Under the pieces are notes generated by a model that made no database searches, was not told where the DNA came from, and saw only the letters and a list, made by a program, of their open reading frames with translations. This document shows positions 1 to 10,214 of a stretch of 19,324 bases of DNA, in pieces. The position numbers and the translations under genes were made by a program. Origin of the DNA: Trachipleistophora hominis (taxonomy: Eukaryota; Microsporidia; Pleistophoridae); the NCBI GenBank assembly GCA_000316135.1, contig JH994100.1:92544-111867 (forward strand), written 5' to 3'. The stretch's first letter is position 1. Each line of letters opens with the position of its first letter.

Positions 1-104
1 TTGAACAAGGCATTAAAGCCACGAACATTGATGAGGGTGTCAAGTTGTCGGTTGTGGTGGATCAAAATGATAAAAAACTCGTCGAAACAGCTGCTGCTGC
101 TTGA
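1..104 (+). CDS. 3' end of an unidentified protein gene (partial)
   Basis: Reading from base 3, an open frame runs in from the left edge and stops at TGA 102-104. It gives 33 residues that begin EQGIKATNIDEGVKLSVVVD, continue with a charged stretch (QNDKKLVE) and end in T plus four alanines. Base composition is clearly richer in G and C than the AT-rich DNA that follows, as expected for coding sequence here. The alternation of hydrophobic and charged residues could be the last beta strand and tail of a globular protein; proteasome alpha subunits end in a broadly similar way, but too little is visible to assign a family. The other two forward frames give an unconvincing Leu/Trp-rich peptide or stop early. 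Confidence 0.5.
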   Translation, partial: EQGIKATNIDEGVKLSVVVDQNDKKLVETAAAA

Positions 105-1322
105 GCAAGTAAAATATTCGTTTTTGTGACTGTTTTTCAATAGTAAAAACAATTTTTACGACCGTATTCCTCGTTCTCCATTTTCACCGGTTCTCTTGCA
201 TTTAAATCCTCATATAAGATTAAATAAGTCCTCGTTCATTGATCAGTTATATTATAGTTTAAAAGCTGTTATTCATAGACATTTAGAAAAAAATACAGTA
301 AAAATTTTTGTTTTGTGTAAAAAAACGACCGATGGCAATCAAAAGTGTTGTCTAAAATAAGAAACAAGCCATCGTGTAAAATGTTAATAGTATTGAACGA
401 ATATGTCTCTAGTTGCGTGCATGATGAGGACTTGTTCCTGATTATCTACAAACAATTAAAAAAGTATTTACATACCTTTAGAAACGCACTTATTAGCACT
501 TCGTTTCTTAAAAGTATATTTTATTGAATCTATTTTATCCAAAACCGTGTTTCTTTTTAGTCTTAAATGCATTTTTCTCGTAAAATATAGATGTTCCTAA
601 ACGGTAATTGGATGTAGAATCTGAAAATTAAATATTTTATCCATGAACAACAAAATAAAAATTCGAAGTGACCAATAAAAAGGCTTAGAATTCAATACCT
701 ACGATTAAAATTAAAAATTACACCAATACTATCCTTAAGCCATGATTATTTCGTTACTTAAACTGCTACACAAAAAACTTAACATGGAATAACGCTTGCT
801 TATAACAAAAATCTCGACAGATTAAAAGTTCTTTTGTGACCAATACAATGATTTATTACAACATTTTGATATTTAGAGATAAGAATTATCACAGTTTTCT
901 CTTGACAACATATAAACTGTTCTTGTAATACAATCTTAACGATAATTAACAACGACACTTATTATGACGGCCTTATCGACCATTAAAAGCTACTTAACTT
1001 ATCCGGGTAGTTCGTGCAAGAGTTTCGATATCCGTTCGTTCGGGAAACATAAATTGATCGGTTAAATAATTGTTTTAGAAATTTTTGGTATGTGACTATA
1101 AGAACTATTGTATCTGCTCTAATACTGCAGCATCCACGTATTGGTATCGCTTTATATACAATCAACCAATCCATGCAATTTTACGGCTACATTTTCTCCT
1201 TTCAACATGTACCAAGAACAATATCACCGTGTATAATCCACGTACTGCGATAAAGAAATGCCAACGGGCGTAAAGGAACCGATAAGAATAAAAATATAAA
1301 AACAGAAAGTTTTTGAAGTGCT
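105..1322. other. AT-rich intergenic stretch, no supported gene
   Basis: About 1.2 kb of AT-rich sequence. Open frames here are short, mostly lack an ATG at the start (345-527 opens with TTG) and encode Ile/Phe/Lys/Tyr-rich peptides typical of random AT-rich DNA. A 63-codon ATG frame exists on the minus strand (983-1174), but its protein resembles nothing I recognise and it overlaps an open frame on the other strand. No tRNA or rRNA signature was seen. Confidence 0.6.
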
Positions 1323-1493
1323 ATGAATATAAAGTTTTTGACAATTGTCTTTTGCCTGCTTGGTATACGAGGAACGCAGGCGAGCAAGAAGAACAAGCCT
1401 GAGCAGGAGCATGGATGTAAGGATCGGGATTTGAAAAAAGCTTGTGTCAATCCTTCATCAACAATACCTCCTTCCTCCGGATCCACATCTTGA
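1323..1493 (+). CDS. putative small secreted protein (56 aa)
   Basis: An ATG frame of 56 codons ends at TGA 1491-1493. The N-terminus is a textbook signal peptide: MNIK, then a hydrophobic core FLTIVFCLLGI (residues 5-15), then a small-residue cleavage region RGTQA, with the likely cut after Ala20. The predicted mature peptide of 36 residues starts with a Lys/Glu-rich segment, carries two cysteines (Cys32 and Cys41, nine residues apart, able to form one disulfide loop), and ends in a Pro/Ser/Thr-rich tail. GC content rises over exactly this span compared with the flanks. An A-rich leader with a TATA-like run (AATATAAAAA) lies about 25-35 bases upstream. No homologue is recognised. Microsporidia secrete many short lineage-specific proteins into their hosts or spore walls, so a secreted role is plausible, but this is inference from the signal peptide only. 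It could also be a chance frame. Confidence 0.45.
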   Translation: MNIKFLTIVFCLLGIRGTQASKKNKPEQEHGCKDRDLKKACVNPSSTIPPSSGSTS

Positions 1494-3986
1494 AGGGGTG
1501 TTAGCCACCATCGTAATAGTCAAAGTTTGAAGTTTTACGATAGTGGAAACAATTAAACGAAGTTATTGAGTAATAGAATAGTTTTAACGTATGGCACGTC
1601 CATCATATTTGAGATTTGTATGCTTTTGAGATTAATATTGATCATCAGTTTTTGGTTTAGAAAATACGTTTTAAACAGCGTTCAATATAATATATCAATG
1701 TTTATATACGTAAAAATATACGTTGTACTACGTTCTCCTGAACACTCGTCTCAAATAAAATATCGTTATATATTAACATTTTCTTCTAAAGAATATTTTA
1801 CTTGAATTGATTTCATATACAACGATCTTATCTCTATTTGTAGAGAAATTTTATAATTTTCTAAAGATTATACCAAAAAGTTCAGCAACTTGTTTAAAGT
1901 AACAGACATAAATATCTATTACTATACCATGAGTTCTACATCAAACAACGGGCGAATAAGTCATCCTTCGAGTGCCACTGTTATTCTCTGCTTTGAATAG
2001 TCTCTAATCAATGTATACATGGACAATTTATATATGATATAACCTCGTTTTATTTTAGTTATTCGGTCATTTTATATATAATACGTTTTAATAATCATTA
2101 GATAAGAATATTTTTCGCTTGATGTTAGTATAAAGTGACAATATATCCAGGATAGTGATAAATATTTCAAAATGAATATTTGTAATGTGATCATATCGCT
2201 GTATTGTTTCCATCTACCATTGTATTCATCGGTTTAAACGGCTATTTGAAAGGCACAGACCATCAATATACTTGTATTAACAGTAACCATAATTGTTCTC
2301 ATTTATTTCATTTGTATTTAGACATGGAATGGTATTCCTCCATTATATACAGTTAATGTGACATATAGCATTGTATTCTGTTGTTTTTGGGACTGTTCAA
2401 AGCCTGTTTCATTCCGTTTCAGAAACGGAAATAAAAAATATGCGCGTTCAGTAAAATCTGCACTTTCCTTGATGTCAACCTTCATTTCACTCCGATCATT
2501 TCATAGTAGTTTACATTTTTTAGTTAAAATTAAAAAATTAATTTGTGATCAACAATATTATTTTGTAGATGTCATTGATAAAGGACAGAAGAAATAAGTT
2601 AAGTAGTGTTATGTACTTTATCATCTCTGACAATGTTTAAAGGATACATTTCAAACTGGTTAAATGATCTGCAAATGGTGTTTTTGTTAATGTTTGATAA
2701 GATAAATGAAAATTAATTTTCCTTGTATCACTTATTCATTTGCAGGATGAGTGAATTTGAAAGATCAATGGTTACATTTTTTGGCGTTTCACGATTTTGT
2801 GTCTTTTAACTGTGATATTGATGGTTGGATTGAATGCTACGTGCGCTCGTGTCTTTTTGGGCTAGTGATACATTCTATAATGAAAGAAGAAAATCTACAC
2901 GTGTTAAATACCACACTACAGATTAGTAACGATCAGTAAATAGTAAACGATTACTGCTATTATCAAATTAAACAATATTTTATATAGGTTTGTACCAATT
3001 TGATAAAGGACACGGTGTTTATAGTAAATATACGAGCGGTATATTTACAGCTCCTATATAATTAGAAACGTGGCGACAAGTGGCAGTTCTTATGATTAAA
3101 TAAACGATGAGCTAACACCGTTTTTAAAATAAAATCTATTTAAAACTACAGAAGTAGCAGTTTCTACTAGTAACAATCTTGTAGGTACTTGGACCTGTAT
3201 AAAAAGGTAAGGGAAACCGTATGCTGTTGTGTGCAATGTAATTGTAATGTATCGGCGGTATTAATTTATAACAACGATGTCCAGAGATATTTCTGTGTGT
3301 ATGCTTTTATAATAATTAAAGGCCACTTTCATTAAAAATACGGTCCATAATAGAAGACTTCATTAAATACGATTTATAATGAAAGATCCTATAACAAAGC
3401 GATTCAACAAAACATCCCGTGAAAGGAAGAAAACTGAGTTCTTTTAGGTGGTTAAAACTCGTGATTTGTAAAAATAACTAATATTTTTAGTTAAAAGAAT
3501 AAAAATGATTATATTTGGTCGATGAAACTGGAACGTGCAGTGAAGAGGAGCTCTCCACTACGAACGTATGTTATTTATCTTGCGCTCACCACCTTATAAC
3601 ACTCTCCTAGTCCGCAGGAATTGACCATGACCACTGGTTTGCAAATCATAAAGAAAATCAATACGCAGTTTGCATGTTCAATACAACAGAAAAACGTGCT
3701 ACAACCACTGCCATGACCATAATGCGTAAGTTCTGATTTGTGCGATCTTACCCGCAAGAAATACTTAATGCTCTAATCGAAAGGCAATAACTGCTATTTT
3801 GGTGGTAATAGATGAAAATTAACGACTAAAAAGATACACAAGCTCGTATTATTGCAGGATGATGCATGGCAGTCCCACAAAGCATTTAACGATGCTCCTT
3901 AACCAAAATAACATAATATGTATTTCTGAGTAGTACCTTTTGCATTTGATAGCATAGTCTGCTCCTTTCTATCTTTTTTTAAAAAC
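1494..3986. other. AT-rich intergenic stretch, no supported gene
   Basis: About 2.5 kb with only short frames, most opening with TTG or GTG (1566-1805, 2358-2597, 3575-3757 minus). One notable structure is a perfect inverted repeat at 2412-2430. Composition becomes slightly less AT-rich around 3540-3760, but no frame there has an ATG and a convincing protein; this could be a gene relic. Confidence 0.55.
2412..2430. repeat. perfect 9-bp inverted repeat
   Basis: TTCCGTTTC, one A, then GAAACGGAA. Both arms match perfectly around a single central base, so the site is a dyad that a homodimeric DNA-binding protein could contact. No gene start lies close enough to call it an operator. Confidence 0.5.
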
Positions 3987-4087
3987 GTCTTTATTTACTT
4001 TCACCACCACACATAGACAAGGTTATCGTAACTAACACATAATTTTAATTACAATGTCTTTAATTACTTTCACTGCCACACACCACG
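3987..4087. repeat. degenerate direct repeat, two copies 69 bp apart
   Basis: GTCTTTATTTACTTTCACCA followed by a CACACA-type end (3987-4018) recurs as GTCTTTAATTACTTTCACTG plus CACACACCAC (4056-4087). A shorter related string (CGTCTTTATTTACTTT) is seen again near 8867, so the motif is also dispersed. Confidence 0.5.
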
Positions 4088-4258
4088 TACATAAACTGCT
4101 CTATCCTGCCCACAAAAGCAGAATTCAATTCTTGTGATAACGTGAGAGATAGAAAAAGGGACTAATCCACCACACGTAACTAAAGTGGTAAATAAAATTA
4201 ATATTAATAAAAAACTAAACGATCACAATCGCTTTGAAATTACCGGTACGTTACCAAG

Positions 4259-4425
4259 GCCTGTCTTACCATAAAGACACCTGAACACGTCCAATGTTAA
4301 TAAAGCCTGTCTTACCATAAGAAACTATTTGAACACGTCTAATACGCCCAATGTTACTAAAAATACGTTAATAAGGCCTGTCTTACCATAAGAAACTATT
4401 TGAACACGCCCAATGCTACCAAAAA
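4259..4425. repeat. three imperfect direct repeats downstream of the ubiquitin-eS31 gene
   Basis: Copies start with GCCTGTCTTACCATAA at 4259, 4305 and 4376 and continue with a TTGAACACG-type middle and a CCAATG-type end. Copies 2 and 3 are identical over their first 33 bases. Copy 2 is longer because its CGTCTAATA/CGCCCAATG part is internally duplicated. Read on the minus strand (the strand of the ubiquitin gene), each copy carries GGTAAGACAGGC, so the array lies in the 3' flank of that gene, 210-370 bases past its stop. Confidence 0.7.
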
Positions 4426-4632
4426 TATTCCGTATAACAACACAAAAAAGGCAAAATTAGAAGTGTAAGGCGTTAATTAAACAGACTTTCAAGAAAAAAG
4501 GCAAAGTTAGACAGAAGAAGGGCCTTACCGCAAAAATAGATCAAACCGCACTTACCAGCACAAAAAACGTGCTAAAGACGCAAGAACGGCATTACAAGAA
4601 AACACACACATTGGTTACTAAACGCAGTTTAA

Positions 4633-5136
<504 letters not shown>

Positions 5137-5204
5137 GTTTTGGTTTGTGATGATTGGGCGTACCAAACAAAACAAATGGATGTGGAAATAGAAATGATGC
5201 ACGA

Positions 5205-5333
5205 ATGAGAATGGATGGAAAGATGGGCGGTACGAGCATGCACAATTTGATTGATGCTGCTGGTGATGGCAACGGTGCAATTGTGGTGGTGAGGGAGGAT
5301 GTTGAAATAAAGCGTAAGGTAAAGAAGGCGTAA
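5205..5333 (+). CDS. small hypothetical ORF divergent from ubiquitin-eS31 (doubtful, possibly a relic)
   Basis: An ATG frame of 42 codons ends at TAA 5331-5333. The product starts MRMDGKMGGTSMHNLIDAAG, has a hydrophobic patch (AIVVV) and ends in a charged segment (REDVEIKRKVKKA). GC content and codon appearance are more gene-like than the surrounding DNA. A 10-codon ATG frame (5176-5208) precedes it after an A-rich leader, and its TGA overlaps this ATG in an ATGA arrangement but in a different frame, so a short upstream ORF or a frameshifted longer gene are both possible. A GGG triplet (5155-5157) sits about 20 bases before ATG 5176, mirroring the CCCC of the opposite promoter. Sequence after the stop (to about 5550) is also less AT-rich and contains further short frames, as in a decaying gene. 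No family is recognised. Confidence 0.3.
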   Translation: MRMDGKMGGTSMHNLIDAAGDGNGAIVVVREDVEIKRKVKKA

Positions 5334-5960
5334 CTTAAGTGAAATACTGGCGAGTATGAAGTGTAGAACTGTTTTTGACTGAGATACGCCTGCATTCTGA
5401 AGGTTTTTGGATGGAACACGCTGGTATTGTAGCAGTACCTTAGTGGAAATGAATTGCTAACAATACCCGATGTAAAACAGGACACGTACGTTAGCTGAGG
5501 AAATTTAGGACGTAACCGTTGTGATACACCCTCTTTACCACTATTCACATGCTCTGCAGAATATTAACGTTCTTTGAACAACACCAGTGCAGGACTACAG
5601 CTCAAATAAAAATACGTTCTAACACAGTTATAATTTATTACTATGAAATATTAAATCGTTTCTATTCTTCTATCATAGCGTTTTAATATTACCATTGTTA
5701 TACAATTTAGTATTAGTATTTGAACACCTACCAATGATAAATTTATATTTATTCTATTAAAAATGAAATTATTAACGTATTGGTGCTTAATACGTGGTTG
5801 ATTGCTAACATTATTGATATTTTCTGTATCATTAATTTATCGGATGTTCAAGTGTCTTAAGAACAGTAAATATTTAAGAATTTAAACGTTTAGTAAATTT
5901 AATTAAGCATTTACTATGAGGTAACCATTTTTATCATCATGATGAGGTAATGGAAATAGG
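5334..5960. other. intergenic: possible gene relic, then AT-rich DNA
   Basis: From 5334 to about 5570 the composition is intermediate, with short broken forward frames (for example MKCRTVFD and MEHAGIVAVP, each ended by a stop). From about 5580 onward the sequence is very AT-rich with nothing recognisable. Confidence 0.45.
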
Positions 5961-6178
5961 TAAGCACTTTATATTGGAATAATGGGAAGGATGCGTGTCT
6001 ATTGTGGTATAGGATGGTAAGTAAGCACTTTATATTGGAATAATGGAAATGATGTGTGTCTATTGTGGTATAGGATGGTAAGTAAGCACTTTATATTAGA
6101 AGAATAGAAATGATGTGTGTCTATTGTGGTATAAGATGGTAAGTAAGCACTTTATATTAGAAGAATAGAAATGAAGTG
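5961..6178. repeat. 61-bp tandem repeat array, about 3.6 copies
   Basis: Units begin TAAGCACTTTATATT at 5961, 6022, 6083 and 6144; the last is partial. The period is exactly 61 bases each time. Copies differ by a few substitutions (TTGGAATAATGG in the first two, TTAGAAGAATAG in the last two), and each ends with GGTATAGGATGGTAAG or GGTATAAGATGGTAAG. No open frame runs through it, and 61 is not a multiple of three, so it is a non-coding minisatellite. Confidence 0.92.
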
Positions 6179-7814
6179 CAGATAAATGAACAACAAAGAA
6201 AAAGGCGTTACAACATGTGACTCTTGAAACTTCTGTACTGTTGCTAACACAATTTATTTAGTGACACGTAGATAAACAACTATCTCTGAAGCACTACGCT
6301 GTGTATGAATATAGAAAAGTAATGGTTAGTATTTAAATCACACACATTTTCTTAATATTATACCATAATCTTGTTAGATTTACATAAAATAGTCATTTTT
6401 AGAACAACCATACTTACATTGCACGTTCTCGTGCTTAGATAAGCACCACTACTACGGAAATTTCATTTATGAACAATTTAACGTGCACGTGAGAATAAAT
6501 GTTTAGTTCAGACTAAAATTATAGCGTTGAACCGCTAATATTAGCTAATAGATGTTTTACAACCTATCATGTGTATATTTCCTCTATTCTACTTTTAAAA
6601 TGTTATAATTAAACCAGTTTTAACGTAATTTATTTACACCGTATGATCCTATACGATGTAACAAGTATACAAAACATTAATTATTAGTTTACAAAACGCA
6701 TTACAGCTGATAGACACCACGTCTTCCTATATCAAAGATATTTAATGATGTTTATGGTTAATTAAAAAATAATTTTTGTATTCATTGAAAGATGCACGAC
6801 ATATGACAGCGGAGGATCATACCAACAAAAGATGACATTTAATAATTACTCGTAAAGTGTTTATCGATCTTATTCTGCGTCTTATGAATGGTTAGTGCTC
6901 CTTGCAGATAGGTCTAGTGTAATATTTAGTATCGTTTCTATTAGGATGTAAACTACGTGAAGATAAAAAAATATATTTTTGCATTTTGAACGCTTTTGTT
7001 CGGTAGAAACGAAGAACTAATTTGAATTGATAATAGGTAATACGAAGGAATATCTATTTTACAAATATTGCTGTTACTTACCAAACATCTTGTATTCGTT
7101 GTTAACATGAGAGAGTAATGATTCTAACAGTTATTGAGAGACTGATCTTAAATAAAATTAGGAACATTTTTACGTTTTAATGCCCGTTCCTGGTTATAGG
7201 CCCTCTTTGTCATACATCGTAATAACGAAATGAGAATTACATTCGGAGAGATATAACAATTGTTAAAATTATACGCACCATACCACTGTCTGGATATTCT
7301 ACGGGTGTTAAGTCAAACAATCTCGTACAGGATCGGAATATAAGCAAAGGAATGTTTCTCAACAATTATGATTGTTTGTTGATTCATTTTAAGATACTAT
7401 TGTGAGGAGAGTATGTGATTGATGGTGTATACGGCTGGTACAATGGATAATGAACACTTTTTAAACAACATTTTGTTAGTTAATGGTAAAAATAAAATGA
7501 ACACTTTTAAATATCATTGTATTAATTATTGGTAAGGGGAGCATCACTAGCAATACTTAAGTATTAAATCATAAATTATAGCATTGATAGCTAATTACCT
7601 TTATTCAATTGCAGTAACGTCCTTTCATAAAATTAGATGTTAAACAATCAAAGGAACATTATCACATCATGCATGACATGTATTAGTGATCTATCATCTG
7701 TAATCTACCCTATTATGGTACCTACCTTTTTAGCTACCACATTGACATTTTTGAGTTTAGTATCGGATGTCACTCATGATTGACGGATGAAATGAAGACT
7801 AAAAGTATCTAAGC
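6179..7814. other. AT-rich intergenic stretch with a palindrome cluster, no supported gene
   Basis: About 1.6 kb without an ATG frame of convincing composition. The only clear structure is the GTGC/GCAC palindrome cluster at 6421-6491. No tRNA or rRNA signature was found. Confidence 0.55.
6421..6491. repeat. cluster of overlapping palindromes
   Basis: GCACG-TTCT-CGTGC (6421-6434) overlaps GTGCTTA-GA-TAAGCAC (6431-6446), and a perfect palindrome ACGTGCACGT lies at 6481-6490. GCACGTT (6421-6427) is also the exact complement of AACGTGC (6480-6486), so alternative long-range pairings exist. Confidence 0.55.
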
Positions 7815-7835
7815 GACAGGGTTATAAGCAACCAG
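7815..7835. repeat. dispersed 21-bp repeat, copy A
   Basis: GACAGGGTTAT-A-AGCAACCAG matches 20 of 21 bases at 11468-11488 (copy B, with G at the differing position). Both copies are followed within two bases by GTTCA. It lies about 80 bases before the hairpin-rich block at 7917. Confidence 0.6.
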
Positions 7836-7916
7836 GTTCACAAAACCTAATGCAATGCAATACTAACAATTCCCATACTAATACAATGACTACTTCGAAA
7901 CCAAACAAAAGAGCAG

Positions 7917-8062
7917 GTTATACTCCGCAGAGTAAATATAACAATCGGTTTTATCGGCCACCCTAGAACGGCCCTTACAAACCGGAGCAGTACACACCGT
8001 TAATAAAGTCGGTTACTGCATCCTTCCTTTCAGGCGTACCCACTGCTCGGGGTCACTGCACC
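7917..8062. ncRNA. candidate structured RNA: GC-rich block with four consecutive hairpins
   Basis: By hand count, roughly 55% G+C over 7946-8062 in a gene-free AT-rich region, with no protein frame to explain it. Four stem-loops follow one another. (1) GTTAT/ATAAC plus ACTC/GAGT around CGCA, 7917-7942. (2) CGGTTT/AAACCG enclosing GGCC/GGCC, 7946-7984. (3) GGA-GCAGTA paired with TACTGC-A-TCC, enclosing ACCG/CGGT, 7984-8023; this is the strongest. (4) ACCC/GGGT, 8038-8053. On the plus strand a TTTT run (8070-8073) follows directly, as after Pol III transcripts; on the minus strand a TTTT also follows (complement of 7907-7910), so orientation is open. I could not match it to tRNA, 5S rRNA, U6 or RNase P signatures. 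A GGAGCAG string recalls the SRP helix 8 motif, but the rest of that helix is not there. Confidence 0.4.
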
Positions 8063-9028
8063 ATAATACTTTTAAATCATATCATTGTATCTTCAGGTAG
8101 AGAACGATGCATTTTACAATCATAGTGTACGTAGTACAACATCATCACAATAAAAACATCATTGCTGTTGAAAGTAGTACCTCCTCATGTCAACATTAAA
8201 TCAAGTATCCTCTTTAACTAACAATTACAATTCATTTATTGTCCTATAAAAGGTGTTTCCTTACCTTCATTCCCTAAATAAACATTTTCTAATCTCTTGT
8301 AATTATTATGGCTCATTCATTGCCTTTAAAAACTTATAAGTCATTAATGGTTGATAAGTAAAATGCAATAAGACTAATCACATGGTATGCAATTACAACT
8401 GTAGTTTTTAAACAATAATAGGCCCTACGTGTATGTCATATTTTATAGATTGCCGTATTATTATATATATAACTATAAATAATAAATAAAACTCTTTAAT
8501 ATAAGGATAGTAATCAACAGTATAATAGTGGTCAATATGTAAAATACCTCATAGATTACGTTTTATTCACCAAATAAAACACTTATATTATGTAATACCA
8601 TTGTTTTATAAAACGTATTATTATTGTAATGTAATACAATATGACCTTATCACCGTATTAAATACGGTAATTATTATACCCCTCTATATTAATAAAGGCG
8701 TAGTTTACAACAATTATGATCTTTACGTTCTAATTTTTATACATTTAATTGGTTCGTTGTTTTCTTTAAAGATCGTTTATTTAACTTTTAACACATTTTA
8801 CGTATGACTAAACCACCTATACTGGCATTTTTAGCAAGTACAATAACCTTTTTCTTTTATAAAAAGCGTCTTTATTTACTTTTACTCCTTATATCTTATA
8901 TAATCAATCTTCTAGTACTCTACATCAATCATGGTCACCAGCCTTGGTTTATAATAAAAAGTAAATTAGCAAGAAACATCCTTGTTCTGTAAATACTTTA
9001 ACTAATACAAAATAAATGTGTAAAATCA
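8063..9028. other. AT-rich intergenic stretch, no supported gene
   Basis: About 1 kb of very AT-rich DNA. Two hydrophobic frames (8601-8807 opening with TTG; 8804-8992 opening with ATG) overlap as ATGA but have the Leu/Ile/Tyr/Phe content expected of T-rich random sequence. A perfect palindrome lies at 8652-8668. Confidence 0.5.
8652..8668. repeat. perfect 8-bp inverted repeat
   Basis: ACCGTATT, one A, then AATACGGT. The arms are perfectly complementary around one central base. No nearby gene start. Confidence 0.5.
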
Positions 9029-9125
9029 TTAACTCACTCTATAAATCTTCAAGTCGTTGTAAAAATCCTTAACCTCATTCTATAAACCCTCAACTCAGTG
9101 TAAATCCTCAACTCGCTCTATAAAT
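9029..9125. repeat. degenerate 21-bp tandem array, five units
   Basis: Units of 18-21 bases of the type TCAACTCGCTCTATAAAT start at 9029, 9048, 9069, 9090 and 9108. It is followed by two longer imperfect copies of TATAAATATT(A/G)TAAATA ending in AAAACCTTCG (about 9119-9156 and 9161-9208). The array lies 230 bases or more beyond the stop of the proteasome gene, in its 3' flank. Confidence 0.65.
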
Positions 9126-9358
9126 ATTATAAATAACAGATCAAAAAAAACCTTCGTCCTATAAATATTGTAAATACTACAAAATAATTGATCAGGAAAA
9201 CCTTCGGTTACAGAAAAATAAGAACGCACAATTAAAAATGTTCTAAAGCTAAACGTGTACGAAAGGCCCGTTTTAGAAAAAAATTATCAGCACCAACAAA
9301 CAGTTCACAAACATTTAATGAACAACAGCATCCCATCCTAACCTCTCAGACAGTCCCA

Positions 9359-10012
9359 CTAAATATTAATTTCTTCCCTCTCAACTATTCTCATACCATT
9401 CTCATCAATCAAATACGTCACCATCTTACTAAAATCATTCTGAGCAGCATCCCTAACCGCACACACACTGTTCCACACACAGTCATCCTTCAAATTATTC
9501 TCCAAAAACTGCACGGCCTTGTCCGCCTTCTGTCCAACAGCACAGGCCTTATACTCCAAATAATTACCATCCGGCCCAACAACAAAGGCTCGTGCACACT
9601 CCTCCACGCCAAACAATATAACACGCACACCAAACGGTCTAAAACCGCGTGTAATCGTGTATCGCTGCATGTACATTGCAAGCTCACTGGCCAGCTGCCG
9701 TAGGCTTATATCAACCATGTATACGTACCGGTATTGCCGTGCCATATAACGTGCCTCCGATATAATTTGGAGGGCATCGGGACGTAGACCGGAGAATGCG
9801 AGCCATATGTTCTGGTCGGCATCTACCAGGTGCAGTTTTACGGGTGGCTCAATGCGCATGCGATCGAGCAGGCGCTGATCGAATGTTACTGCGATTCGTC
9901 TGTCTATGCATGAGAATGCGATGAGATTGCCCTGGTCTGATGCTTTTTGAGCGTTTTCTACCTGTATTAGACGGCCATCTGGTGAAAATACGGCGAGTGC
10001 GTGGTCGTACAT
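9359..10012 (-). CDS. PSMA7: 20S proteasome subunit alpha type-4
   Basis: The product of 217 residues begins MYDHALAVFSPDGRL, the alpha-subunit N-terminal signature (YD-x-A-x-x-x-FSPDG), closest to alpha-4 (yeast Pre6, human PSMA7), which also starts only one or two residues before YD. Further family marks are LAFSGLRPDA (71-80), the QRYT...RPFG segment (116-128) and GPDGNYLEYKACAVG (146-160). Alpha subunits form the outer rings of the 20S core, gate the channel and dock regulators; they are not catalytic. The ATG at 10012 is the only in-frame ATG at the N-terminus (the open frame upstream starts with GTG after a stop). Oddities: the gate motif YDR reads YDH, the near-invariant VEYA reads VENA (Asn20), and the charged C-terminal tail of other alpha-4 proteins is missing, making it about 30 residues short. 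Assignment to alpha rather than beta is firm; the exact paralogue is less so. CCCC lies 8 bases upstream. Confidence 0.87.
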   Translation of the reverse strand: MYDHALAVFSPDGRLIQVENAQKASDQGNLIAFSCIDRRIAVTFDQRLLDRMRIEPPVKLHLVDADQNIWLAFSGLRPDALQIISEARYMARQYRYVYMVDISLRQLASELAMYMQRYTITRGFRPFGVRVILFGVEECARAFVVGPDGNYLEYKACAVGQKADKAVQFLENNLKDDCVWNSVCAVRDAAQNDFSKMVTYLIDENGMRIVEREEINI

Positions 10013-10024
10013 CGTTTTTAGGGG
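10013..10024 (-). promoter_or_regulatory. CCCC motif just upstream of proteasome alpha-4
   Basis: On the minus strand the sequence reads AACCCCTAAAAACG then ATG, placing the C-quartet (complement of 10021-10024) 8 bases before the start. An out-of-frame ATG (AAATGCTGG) lies just upstream of the quartet, so transcription would have to begin near or after it to avoid a competing start, as in the nearly leaderless mRNAs described for microsporidia. Confidence 0.45.
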
Positions 10025-10214
10025 TTGCCAGCATTTTGGTTTGTAAAAGCGCACGATTCGTTAATTTAACGCCCTGATTAGAAACACGAAGCGATACGAA
10101 GAGATGCTTTTTCGTAAGTAATGATACGTAGTACGTGTAGTTTTTAAGTACTGCCGGCATGTTGTATAACAACGCAGTTTTATAGTTTTTATCATGTTTT
10201 ACGAGTGTAACACA

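Noticed and set aside
2358..2597. 79-codon forward frame
   Set aside because: Starts with GTG and has background composition; no family recognised.
3575..3757. 60-codon minus frame rich in Cys and His
   Set aside because: No ATG until late in the frame (start is TTG) and no recognisable Cys/His spacing of a zinc-binding domain.
7946..8062. 5S rRNA or SRP RNA as identity of the hairpin block
   Set aside because: CCACCCTAGAACG slightly recalls the 5S start and GGAGCAG recalls SRP helix 8, but the 5S GAAGYTAAGC region and the SRP tetraloop strand are absent. Kept as an unidentified candidate.
8601..8992. two overlapping hydrophobic frames resembling small membrane proteins
   Set aside because: The first opens with TTG, base composition equals the AT-rich background, and T-rich DNA naturally yields Leu/Ile/Phe/Tyr-rich peptides.
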